A DNA stretch of 64,000 nucleotides from Streptomyces sp. G-G2. Its GTDB lineage: Bacteria > Actinomycetota > Actinomycetes > Streptomycetales > Streptomycetaceae. Made by a program: the position numbers and the translations under genes. The DNA lies in the NCBI RefSeq assembly GCF_030063135.1, contig NZ_JASISO010000015.1, positions 91,505 to 155,504 on the forward strand. The letters are read 5' to 3'. Shown piece by piece: positions 49,249 through 57,027 of this stretch. The notes beneath the pieces were generated by a model. That model had not been told where the DNA came from. It did no database searches and was given only the letters and a program-made list of their open reading frames with translations. Each line of letters starts with the position of its first letter. Position 1 is the first letter of the stretch.

Positions 49249-52182
49249 ATGGAGTTCCGCGTGTTGGGGACCGTCGCCGTGGTCACGGAGCACGGGGAGA
49301 CGCTCCCCCTGGGCCCGGCGAAACGCCGCACCCTGCTGGCCATGCTGCTCCAGCGCCCCAACGCGACGGTTGCCGTGGACCGGCTGACGGAGGCCCTGTG
49401 GGACGAGGAGCCACCCCGGCACTCCCGCACCGTCCTCCAGGGGCACGTCTCGCAGTTGCGCGCCCTGCTGGCGGCGCACGGAGCACCGGCGTACGGAGTC
49501 CAGCTGCTCACCGACGGTCCGGCCTACGCCCTGCGGCTGCCGGAGACCCTGGTGGACGCGCACCGCTTCGAGGAGCTGCTCGGGCTGGCCCGTGCCGAGC
49601 GCGAGCCGCGCGACGGGGTGCGGATCCTGCGGGAGGCGCTCGCGCTGTGGCAGGGGCCCGCGCTGGCCGGAACCGTGCACAGCTCGTTGCTGCAGAGCGC
49701 CGCGCACGCGCTGGAGGAGCTGCGACTGACCGCAGTGGAGGAGCTGGCGGGGGCGCACGCGCTGCTCGGCGAGTACGCGACGGCGGCGGCCGTGCTGCGC
49801 GCCGAGGCCGTCGCCCACCCGCTGCGCGAGCCGTTGATCGCGGCTCTGATGCGGGTCCTCGGCGGGGCGGGTCTCCAGTCGGAGGCGCTGGACTGGTTCC
49901 ACCGCACCCGGCGACTGCTCACCGACCAGCTCGGGGTGGGCCCCGGAGCGGTGCTCACGGACGCGTACACCGCTCTGCTGCGGGCCGACGCACCTCAACC
50001 GGCCGCGGTCCGGGCCGCGGTGGTGGACCGTACGCCGTCCAGCGCGTCCGGGGGCGCGCGGGGACCGGAACGACCCGGGACGTCGACCGCTGTCGCCGCT
50101 CAAGGTCCTGCCGATCCCGCTGACGCGGGTGGGGGCGGCGCGGGTCCCGGCGGCGCCTGGGCAGCCACTGACCCGGGGGCGGCCCGTGTCGCCGGCCACG
50201 CCCGCGCCGCCGCTCCTCCCCCCGCCGCCGGTCACGCCCGCGCCGCCGCCCGTACCGCCGCCCCGGAGGAGGCCGCCGGGCCGCAACTGCTGCCCCGGCG
50301 CCCCCGGGGCTTCACCGGGCGCCAGGACGAGCTGGCCGCGCTCGACCGGGCGACGGCCGGAACCCCGGGCCCCCTCGCCGTGCTCACGGGCCCCGCGGGC
50401 GTCGGCAAGACCGCGCTCGCCGTGCACTGGGCCCACCTGCGCCGCGCCGACTTCCCCGACGGCAGGCTCTTCGCCGACCTCCACGGATACAGCACGCTCC
50501 CGGCCCGGGGCGCCACCGCCGTGCTCCGCGAGTTCCTGCTCGCGCTCGGCGTACCGGCCGAGCGGATGCCCGGGACACCCGACGCGCTGGGTGCCCGCTA
50601 CCGCGACCTCACGGCCCGGCGGCGGATGTTGATCGTGCTGGACAACGCCCGGGACGCGGAGCAGATCCGCCCCCTGCTGCCCGGCGGGGAGGACTGCGTC
50701 ACCCTCGCCACCAGCCGGGACCGGCTCGGCGGCCTGATCGCCTCGGACGCCGCCCGCCCCGTGCCGCTCGCCGCGCTCCCCACCGCCCAGTCCACCGCGC
50801 TGCTCGCCGCCGTGCTGGGACCGGACCTGGTCGCGGCCGAGCCCGAGGCCGCCGCACGGCTCGCCGAACTGTGCGACGGGCTGCCGCTCGCGCTCCGGGT
50901 CGCCGCGGCCCGGCTCGCCACCCGCCCGCACCTCGGCCTGGCCGCCTTCGCCAGTGAACTCTCCGACGAGCACGGCAGGCTGGACCTGCTGAACGTCGAC
51001 GACACCGGAGTTGCCGCCGCCCTGGGGCTCACCGTCCAGCACCTGCCCGCCTCGGCCCGGCGGATGTTCCACCGGCTGGGTCCGCACACCGGCGCCACCC
51101 TGGACATCTGTACGGCCGCCGCGCTCGCCGACTGCCCGCCCCAACAGGCGGCCGTCGCACTGGACCAGCTGGCCGCCGCGCAGCTGGTGGCCGAGGCGGG
51201 ACCGCACGCGTACGTCCTGCACGACCTCGTACGGCTCTACGCCCGCAGCCTGGTTCCCGGGCCCGACCCCGACGGGCTGATCCGGCTGCTCGACCACTGG
51301 CTGCGTACGCTGCTGGCCGCGAGCGCGGCCGCGGAACCCGGGAGCGAGCCCTGCTGCGACCTGCCCGCGGCGGCCCGGCGGCCGGCGGCGATCCGGCCGT
51401 TCACGGACCGGTCGGGCGCGCTCGCCTGGTACTCCGCCGAACGGGACGCGCTGCGCGGTGCGGTGGACGCCGCCATGGCGGCCGGGATGCACGACCGCGC
51501 GTGGCGGCTGGTGCTGCTCCAGTGGCCCCTGATCCTGTGGCAGGTCCGCGACGGCTGGGTGCCGCTCCTCCAGCGGGGCCTGGCCGCCGCCGAACTGGAC
51601 GGGGATCCCGGCGCCCAGTCCCGGGCCCGGTCCCTGCTGGGCTGGGTGCTGGCCGAGGAGGGCCGCTCCGCGGAGGCCCTCGCGCAGCTGGAGCGGGCCC
51701 CCGAGCTGGCCGCCCGGGCCGGGGACACCGCCGGGGAAGCCGTGGCCCGGATCAATCTGGCCGTCGCCCTCACCCGGCACACCACCCCGTCCGGGGGCGC
51801 GGAGCGGGCCGGGCAACGGAGCCGGGAGCTGCTGGTGCGGGCCCTCGCGCTGGCCGAGACGGCAGGCCGTACCGAAACGGTCACCCTCGCCCACCAGCAC
51901 CTGACCCAGCACCTCCTGGCGGCCGGCGCCCACACCGAGGCCGCCGATCACGCCCTGCGCGGCCTGACCCTCGCCGCGCCCCCGCTGGCGGCCCCCCGGC
52001 GCGTGGTGCTGCGCACGCTGTACGGGGAGGCCCTGGCGGCCACGGGCCGTATGGCCGAGGCGGTCCGCCAGCTCGACGACGCGATCCAGGAGGCCCGGGC
52101 GCACGCGTACGAGGAGGGTGAGATCGCGGCGCGCGCGGTCCTGGCGGGGCTCGCGGGGTCGGCGGGGCCGCCGGCCGGTTAG
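49249..52182 (+). CDS. SARP/AfsR-type regulator with NB-ARC and TPR domains
   Basis: 977 residues, ATG with AGAGGTGG upstream. Residues 1-95 are an OmpR-like winged helix (LRVLG-type start MEFRVLGTVAVV, KRRTLLAMLLQRPN..VSQLRALL). Residues 100-245 are the BTAD domain (DAHRFEELLGLARAE..LGEYATAAAVL). An Ala/Pro linker follows, then the nucleotide-binding unit with Walker A GPAGVGKT (381-388) and GGEDCVTLATSRDR. The rest is TPR-like helices (LLGWVLAEEGRSAEALAQLE..). Large SARPs of this kind switch on secondary metabolism or morphological genes. No cluster is beside it here, so targets lie elsewhere or at itself. Confidence 0.92.
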   Translation: MEFRVLGTVAVVTEHGETLPLGPAKRRTLLAMLLQRPNATVAVDRLTEALWDEEPPRHSRTVLQGHVSQLRALLAAHGAPAYGVQLLTDGPAYALRLPETLVDAHRFEELLGLARAEREPRDGVRILREALALWQGPALAGTVHSSLLQSAAHALEELRLTAVEELAGAHALLGEYATAAAVLRAEAVAHPLREPLIAALMRVLGGAGLQSEALDWFHRTRRLLTDQLGVGPGAVLTDAYTALLRADAPQPAAVRAAVVDRTPSSASGGARGPERPGTSTAVAAQGPADPADAGGGGAGPGGAWAATDPGAARVAGHARAAAPPPAAGHARAAARTAAPEEAAGPQLLPRRPRGFTGRQDELAALDRATAGTPGPLAVLTGPAGVGKTALAVHWAHLRRADFPDGRLFADLHGYSTLPARGATAVLREFLLALGVPAERMPGTPDALGARYRDLTARRRMLIVLDNARDAEQIRPLLPGGEDCVTLATSRDRLGGLIASDAARPVPLAALPTAQSTALLAAVLGPDLVAAEPEAAARLAELCDGLPLALRVAAARLATRPHLGLAAFASELSDEHGRLDLLNVDDTGVAAALGLTVQHLPASARRMFHRLGPHTGATLDICTAAALADCPPQQAAVALDQLAAAQLVAEAGPHAYVLHDLVRLYARSLVPGPDPDGLIRLLDHWLRTLLAASAAAEPGSEPCCDLPAAARRPAAIRPFTDRSGALAWYSAERDALRGAVDAAMAAGMHDRAWRLVLLQWPLILWQVRDGWVPLLQRGLAAAELDGDPGAQSRARSLLGWVLAEEGRSAEALAQLERAPELAARAGDTAGEAVARINLAVALTRHTTPSGGAERAGQRSRELLVRALALAETAGRTETVTLAHQHLTQHLLAAGAHTEAADHALRGLTLAAPPLAAPRRVVLRTLYGEALAATGRMAEAVRQLDDAIQEARAHAYEEGEIAARAVLAGLAGSAGPPAG

Positions 52183-52697
52183 GGGGCGGCGCGCACCTCT
52201 GGGGGAGCCAGTACGTCCGGCGCGTCCGGCGCCGTCGACGGCATCAACCGGCCGACAGACCTGATCAGTTGGCGGCGGCCAGGAACGGCGGGGCGGCCGA
52301 TCCGCTCGCCGTCTACGACGAGGCCGTCGCGGCGGTCCACCACACCGCCTGACGAGCGCGACGTCGACCGGCATCGACCGGGACGCCCACCGCGACGTCG
52401 ACCGGCCGTCGAGCAGACTTCATGCGGCCGCCGAGCGGATCTCCGGCCGGACCGCAGCGCGGCCGAACAGGCAACGCGGGTAGACAGTACGTCCTTTACT
52501 CACCGCTGATGGCATGTCCCAGTCACATCTGCCAGGCTTCCGGCAGCCGCCCTCCCGACCCAGGGAGACGCGGCGCACATCTCACCCCAGCGATCGCGCG
52601 AGCGATGCGCGCAGCCCTCGGCTGCCCTCCGGCGCACCCAGTCCGGCGGGCCGCCACCGAGCAGGCCGCAATCCCGGCCACCTCAAAGGAGTTCCGT
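52183..52697. other. 515-bp gap with a gene tail and repeats
   Basis: A short frame (52269-52352) reads GAADPLAVYDEAVAAVHHTA before its stop. It looks like the 3' end of a lost gene. Next come two 16-bp copies of CGCGACGTCGACCGGC (52357-52372, 52391-52406). The rest is the promoter and leader of the M1 peptidase gene, including an AAAGGAG ribosome site near 52684-52691. No other gene seen. Confidence 0.5.
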
Positions 52698-54557
52698 GTG
52701 AGATCCACCCCCCACCAGGCCCTCGCCGTGACCGCACTCGCCGTCGCCACGTTGGCCGCCGCCGCGCTCTCCACCGCCTCGGCGGTGGCCTCGCCCGCCA
52801 CCGTCACCGGGGCCGCCGCCTGCACTCCGGCCCAGGCGGTCGTCAACGGCGGCTTCGAGAGCGGCACTTCACCCTGGAACCAGTCCCAGACCAGCGTGAT
52901 CACCAACCGGGCCGGTCAGTCCGCCCACGGCGGCACGTACTTCGCCTGGCTCAACGGCGTCGGCAGCACGCACACCGACACCCTCTCCCAGAGCGTCACG
53001 ATCCCGGCGGGATGCAGCTCCGCCACCCTGACGTTCTGGATGCACATCGACACCGCCGAGACCACCACGTCCACGAAGTACGACCAGCTCACGGCGAAGA
53101 TCGGCAGCACGACGCTCGCGACGTACTCGAACCTGGACAAGAACACCGGCTACGCGCAGAAGTCCTTCGACGTGTCGGCCTTCGCGGGCCAGACCGTCAG
53201 CGTCGCCTTCACCGGGACCGAGGACTCCAGCCTCCAGACCAGCTTCGTCGTCGACGACGTCGCCCTCAACACCTCCGGCGGCACCACCCCGCCCGGGGAC
53301 TCCACCCGCACCCCGGCCGCGCCCGCCTACACCGTCAGTCTGAGCAGCAACGCGAGCGGCACCGGCTGGACCGGCCACGAGAGCGCGACCTTCACCAACG
53401 CCTCCGCCACCGCGCTCAGCGAGGTGTACCTGAGGCTGTGGGACAACTACCACGGCACCTGCGCCGCCATGCCGATCACCGTCACCAACCTCACCGGGGG
53501 CACCGCGGGCGCCCTGTCGGTCGGCTGCACGGCCCTCCAGATCACCCTCCCGGCTCCCCTGGCCCAGGGCCAGAGCGCCACGATCGGGTTCGACCTGGGC
53601 ATCACCGTACCGAGCGGCGCCGACCGGTTCGGCTACGACGGCGCCTTCAGCATGGTCGGCAACGCCCTGCCGGTGCTCGCGGTCAAGGACGGGGCGGGCT
53701 GGCACCTGGACCCGTACACCAACAACGGCGAGTCCTTCTACGCGCTGGCCTCCGACTTCAAGGTGACCCTCGACCACCCGACCACCCTGCTGGTCCCGGC
53801 TACCGGCGCCTCGGTGGACACCCCCGGCACCAGCGGACGGACGGTCACCACCGCCACCGCCACCAAGGTCCGCGAGTTCGCCTGGGCGGCCGGTCCGTTC
53901 AGCAAGATCTCCGGCACCTCGGCCGCCGGCACCCCGGTCAACATCTACTCGGTCTCGGGCATCAGCTCCTCCGACGCCCAGTCGATGCTGAGCACCGCCA
54001 AGTCCGCCGTGGACGCGCACTCGGCGCGCTTCGGCGCCTACCCGTACGGCGAACTGGACGCCGTGATCGACAACAACTACTGGTTCGGCGGAATGGAGTA
54101 CCCCGGCTTCGTCCTCGACCTGGTCAGCACCACGGCGCTCACCCACGAGATCGCCCACCAGTGGTGGTACGGCATCGTCGGTGACGACGAGTACACGAGC
54201 CCCTGGCTCGACGAGGCGTTCACCGACTACGCCACCGACCTCGCGCAGAACAAGACGGGCGCGAGCTGCTGGAACAGCGTCTCGTGGGCCTCCTCGGCGG
54301 AGAAGATCACCAACTCGATGGGGTACTGGGACGCCCACTCGTCCCGCTACTCCACCGTGGTCTACGGCTACGGCAAGTGCGCCCTGCACGACCTGCGCCG
54401 GGTCCTCGGCGACACGGTCATGGCCAAGCTGCTCAAGGACTACGCCGCGTCCCACTGGTACGGCGTCTCGACGACGACCGAGTTCAAGGCGGCCGCCCAG
54501 GCCGCCACGGCCACGGACCTGACCTCGTTCTGGACCACCCACCGCATCGACGGCTGA
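52698..54557 (+). CDS. Secreted M1-family metallopeptidase with N-terminal beta-sandwich domain
   Basis: 619 residues, GTG with AGGAG 6 nt upstream. Signal peptide 1-32. Residues 42-192 form the domain shared with the sedolisin (CTPAQ..GFESG..HIDTAETTT..KNTGYAQK..EDSSLQTSFV). The M1 part follows: N-terminal saddle (ESATFTNASATALSEVYLRLW), GGMEYPG in place of GAMEN, the zinc site HEIAHQWWYG (His483, Glu484, His487) and Glu506 in WLDEAFTDY, 19 residues after the second His. The C-terminal helical region is short. It should be an exported aminopeptidase. Confidence 0.92.
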   Translation: MRSTPHQALAVTALAVATLAAAALSTASAVASPATVTGAAACTPAQAVVNGGFESGTSPWNQSQTSVITNRAGQSAHGGTYFAWLNGVGSTHTDTLSQSVTIPAGCSSATLTFWMHIDTAETTTSTKYDQLTAKIGSTTLATYSNLDKNTGYAQKSFDVSAFAGQTVSVAFTGTEDSSLQTSFVVDDVALNTSGGTTPPGDSTRTPAAPAYTVSLSSNASGTGWTGHESATFTNASATALSEVYLRLWDNYHGTCAAMPITVTNLTGGTAGALSVGCTALQITLPAPLAQGQSATIGFDLGITVPSGADRFGYDGAFSMVGNALPVLAVKDGAGWHLDPYTNNGESFYALASDFKVTLDHPTTLLVPATGASVDTPGTSGRTVTTATATKVREFAWAAGPFSKISGTSAAGTPVNIYSVSGISSSDAQSMLSTAKSAVDAHSARFGAYPYGELDAVIDNNYWFGGMEYPGFVLDLVSTTALTHEIAHQWWYGIVGDDEYTSPWLDEAFTDYATDLAQNKTGASCWNSVSWASSAEKITNSMGYWDAHSSRYSTVVYGYGKCALHDLRRVLGDTVMAKLLKDYAASHWYGVSTTTEFKAAAQAATATDLTSFWTTHRIDG

Positions 54558-54575
54558 TACGGACTGCGGTCCGCC

Positions 54576-54605
54576 ACGGGTGAGCGCCTCCGGGCGCTCA
54601 CCCGT
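54576..54605. terminator. Terminator after the M1 peptidase
   Basis: ACGGGTGAGCGCC / GGCGCTCACCCGT, a perfect 13-bp stem with a 4-nt loop, 18 nt past the stop. Confidence 0.8.
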
Positions 54606-54695
54606 TCGGCCGCACCACCGCGGGTGCCCGGCATGCGCGCCCGCCCCCCTCGCCGCACAGTGGACGTGTGATCCCGGCGGCGAAGGGCGCGGCGC

Positions 54696-54902
54696 ATGAC
54701 CCAGAGAGTCAAAGGATTCGTCCAGTCCTACAACCGTGAGAACGGCTACGGGTTCCTTGTCCCCTACGGCGCCCAGGACCCCCTGTACGTCGAACGCGAC
54801 GACATAGAGTCGGATCCGCAGACCCTCTCCGAGGACCAGCAGGTCACCTTCAGCATCGACTTCAGCCGCGGCCGCTTCGTCGCCCGTCAGGTCCGTCCCT
54901 GA
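54696..54902 (+). CDS. Divergent cold-shock-domain protein
   Basis: 68 residues: MTQRVKGFVQSYNRENGYGF, LYVERDDIESD and a final GRFVARQVRP strand. The five-strand fold pattern and length match bacterial cold-shock proteins. But the usual VKWF is VKGF, RNP1 KGFGFI is NGYGFL, and RNP2 VFVH is LYVE. The lost Trp and His and added acidic residues suggest weakened or altered nucleic acid binding. A weak GAAGG site precedes the ATG. Its role may differ from cold shock. Confidence 0.75.
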   Translation: MTQRVKGFVQSYNRENGYGFLVPYGAQDPLYVERDDIESDPQTLSEDQQVTFSIDFSRGRFVARQVRP

Positions 54903-55002
54903 GCACGTCCCCGAGCGGTGGCGCGTCCAGGGTTCCGGGCAGCCGCGGCCACGCCGTCGTGTCCCCGCGGGCTCGGCGCTCCTCAGCGGACCGCGGCGGC
55001 CC

Positions 55003-55818
55003 TCAGCGGGGCTGGCGCCGGCGGAGGTTCTCCGCGATGGTCAGGAAGACGAGCAGGTTCGGTACCTGCTTGGCGGAGCAGCTGCCCCAGGCCTTGGTCT
55101 GGCCCGTGCGCCACACCAGGGCGAAACCCCCGCGGACGGCCACCTCGCTGACGTCCCCCCAGGACAGGCCCTCGGCCGAGCCTTTCGTGATGCCGGAGCG
55201 GGACAGTGTGTAGGGGCCGAACCCGATCGTGCCGCCCTCCTGCACCGCCTTCCACACCTTGTCCACCTGGGCGTGGGCGATGGCTTCCGCCAACAGGACG
55301 GACCAGGTGCCCGACTCCTTGTAGAAGTCGGTGAGTTCGGTCTTGGCCCCGCCGGGGGCGACCACCACCGAGGAGTGCGAGCTGTTGAAGGGGGTCTGGG
55401 TTCCCTTGTAGTTGATCACTTCCCGCACCGTCTCCTGGTACAGCAGCGCCCGGTCCCAGCGCACCGCGAACAGGTCTCCCCCGCCGCCGCCGTCCACGAC
55501 CAGTCCGTGCTCGAAGAGGTGCAGCCGCTTGGCGGCCAGGCCCTTGCGGAAGAGCGGGCCGCGGACGACCAGCCCGGTCGCCAGGATGCCGATCCACAGC
55601 GGGAACAGGGCGACCCCCCAGTGCACGTAGATCCATAACAGGGCGCCCCCGCCCAGCAGCGCGGCTATGGCGACCAGGGAGCCGGCGATGTACCAGGGCC
55701 GGTACTTCTCCTGCACCGAGACCTCGCTCTCGGGCCGGTAGGTGTGCTCCAGCCCCCCGAGGCGGTTGCGGAGGGCGAGCGCGTCCACCGGCTGGGAGAG
55801 GGGGGGCGGCGTGGTCAT
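55003..55818 (-). CDS. Membrane protein, DUF6585-like
   Basis: 271 residues from ATG 55818. Two helices (about 44-62 and 66-84; YIAGSLVAIAALLGGG and WGVALFPLWIGILATGLVV) follow a short N-terminus. The cytoplasmic part reads KRLHLFEHGLVVDGGG, DLFAVRWDRALLYQE, then a repeat of similar PH-like strands (GPYTLSRSGIT, LSWGDVSEVAV). Residue 61 is a TTA Leu codon (55636-55638), so it is a bldA target candidate. Function unknown. Confidence 0.7.
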   Translation of the reverse strand: MTTPPPLSQPVDALALRNRLGGLEHTYRPESEVSVQEKYRPWYIAGSLVAIAALLGGGALLWIYVHWGVALFPLWIGILATGLVVRGPLFRKGLAAKRLHLFEHGLVVDGGGGGDLFAVRWDRALLYQETVREVINYKGTQTPFNSSHSSVVVAPGGAKTELTDFYKESGTWSVLLAEAIAHAQVDKVWKAVQEGGTIGFGPYTLSRSGITKGSAEGLSWGDVSEVAVRGGFALVWRTGQTKAWGSCSAKQVPNLLVFLTIAENLRRRQPR

Positions 55819-55881
55819 GGGGGCCTCGGCTTCAGAGTCACAGCGGACCCGCGAGGCCGCTTGGACGGGAGGGAGTCGACG

Positions 55882-55920
55882 GGCCACTCACCGGAACGGG
55901 GCCCGTTCCGGTGAGTGGCC
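55882..55920. terminator. Near-perfect 39-bp palindrome
   Basis: Two 19-bp arms around one central base (55901). It lies in the 170-bp gap past the reverse-strand methyltransferase stop (55989) and upstream of the next gene. Likely a terminator; cruciform formation is possible. Confidence 0.7.
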
Positions 55921-55988
55921 CCAGCAGCCAACACCACGATCAGCGGCCGGGCAAGACACTCCCGCCGCAGCGTCCGGGCCGCGCCCCG

Positions 55989-56843
55989 TCAGACCGCCCG
56001 GGCCGTGGTGACCACCAGCGGCGGTCTGGCCCGCTCGGCCGTCCAGGCACGGCCCCGGACCAGGTCCGGATCGGCCAGGAGCAGGGCTTCGTCCACGGTC
56101 GGGTGGCGCTGTACGACCTCCCGGAATCCCGCCTGTTCGAGCAGCTGGGGGTAGACGTCCACGGGCCACGCGTGGTTGGGCATCTCCTGCCAGCTCCCGT
56201 CCGTGCGCAGGAGCCGTACGGTCACCGGATCGCCCGGGCCGTAGACCTCCCCCGGCTCGCCGATGCGCAAGGAGGCGTACTCCGTACCGGCGCAGGCGGG
56301 ATCGGTGGCGAGGAGCACGAACGGCGCGCCGGGGCGCAGGAGTCGGTGGATCTCCGTGAACACCGCGAGCACCGCCTCCTCGGTCGGCAGTGACGCCAGT
56401 ACGTGATTGCACATCACGGCGTCCGCGCAGCCGTCCGGCAGGCCGACGGCCCGGCCGTCCTGGACCAGGTGGTACTCCGCGACCGCCGATCGCGCGGAGC
56501 GGGCCAGCGCGAGCATCTCGGCGGAGGTGTCCACGCCCAGCACCTTGGCGCCGAGCAGCCGGGCCGCGTGGTCGGCGACCGTGCCGGGGCCGCAGCCGTA
56601 GTCCACCAGGACGTGGCGGCTGTCGATGCGTTCGGCGAGGGCCCGGAAGACGAAGGGGTAGCCGAGGAGCCAGTCGGTGGCCGCCACCACGGCGGCGAAG
56701 GCCCGCGCGCCCTCCCTCCCGGACCAGGCGGCGGCTTCCCCCTCGCCCCTGCCGGGGCCGCCGGGACCGTCGGGCCCGCCGCCGCGTCCGTGTCCGTCAC
56801 CGCTTGTTCCGGGTTGCCCGGGTTCCGCCGACCAGTCGCTCAC
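55989..56843 (-). CDS. SAM-dependent methyltransferase
   Basis: 284 residues from GTG 56843. A Gly-rich N-terminus of about 35 residues precedes the fold: VLVDYGCGPGTVADHAARLLGA (motif I), VLGVDTSAEMLALAR, ADAVMCNHVLASLP and LRPGAPFVLLATDP. The C-terminal part (LLRTDGSWQEMPNHAWPVDVYPQLLEQAGF) resembles ToxA/ubiquinone-type methyltransferases. The target is unknown. Divergent from the GH20 gene. Confidence 0.87.
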   Translation of the reverse strand: MSDWSAEPGQPGTSGDGHGRGGGPDGPGGPGRGEGEAAAWSGREGARAFAAVVAATDWLLGYPFVFRALAERIDSRHVLVDYGCGPGTVADHAARLLGAKVLGVDTSAEMLALARSARSAVAEYHLVQDGRAVGLPDGCADAVMCNHVLASLPTEEAVLAVFTEIHRLLRPGAPFVLLATDPACAGTEYASLRIGEPGEVYGPGDPVTVRLLRTDGSWQEMPNHAWPVDVYPQLLEQAGFREVVQRHPTVDEALLLADPDLVRGRAWTAERARPPLVVTTARAV

Positions 56844-56950
56844 CGCACCACTATCGGGCCGTGACGGCCTCGACCGCGGGTTACGACACGGCGGGCCGAG
56901 AGCGGCCTGGTGCGTGTTCGTGCTCGCAGCCACGGGGTTTCGAGCACCTA

Positions 56951-56979
56951 TTGACATGGACGCGGCACTGCGCTGCACT
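56951..56979 (+). promoter_or_regulatory. Promoter of the GH20 gene
   Basis: Consensus -35 TTGACA (56951-56956), a 17-nt spacer, then TGCACT (56974-56979) as the best -10. It lies about 50 bp upstream of the hexosaminidase start. No clear DasR-type palindrome was seen. Confidence 0.5.
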
Positions 56980-57027
56980 TTGCCCGCACCCCGAACTCCC
57001 CTTTCCCTCCCACCCCGGGGACTCACG

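Noticed and set aside
49225..52374. Reverse-strand frame of more than 1000 codons opposite the SARP gene
   Set aside because: Composition is Gly/Arg/Pro-rich antisense of a high-GC gene; the forward frame has clear BTAD, Walker and TPR motifs.
56843..57027. DasR site upstream of the GH20 gene
   Set aside because: No ACTGGTCTAGACCAGT-like palindrome was seen in the gap.
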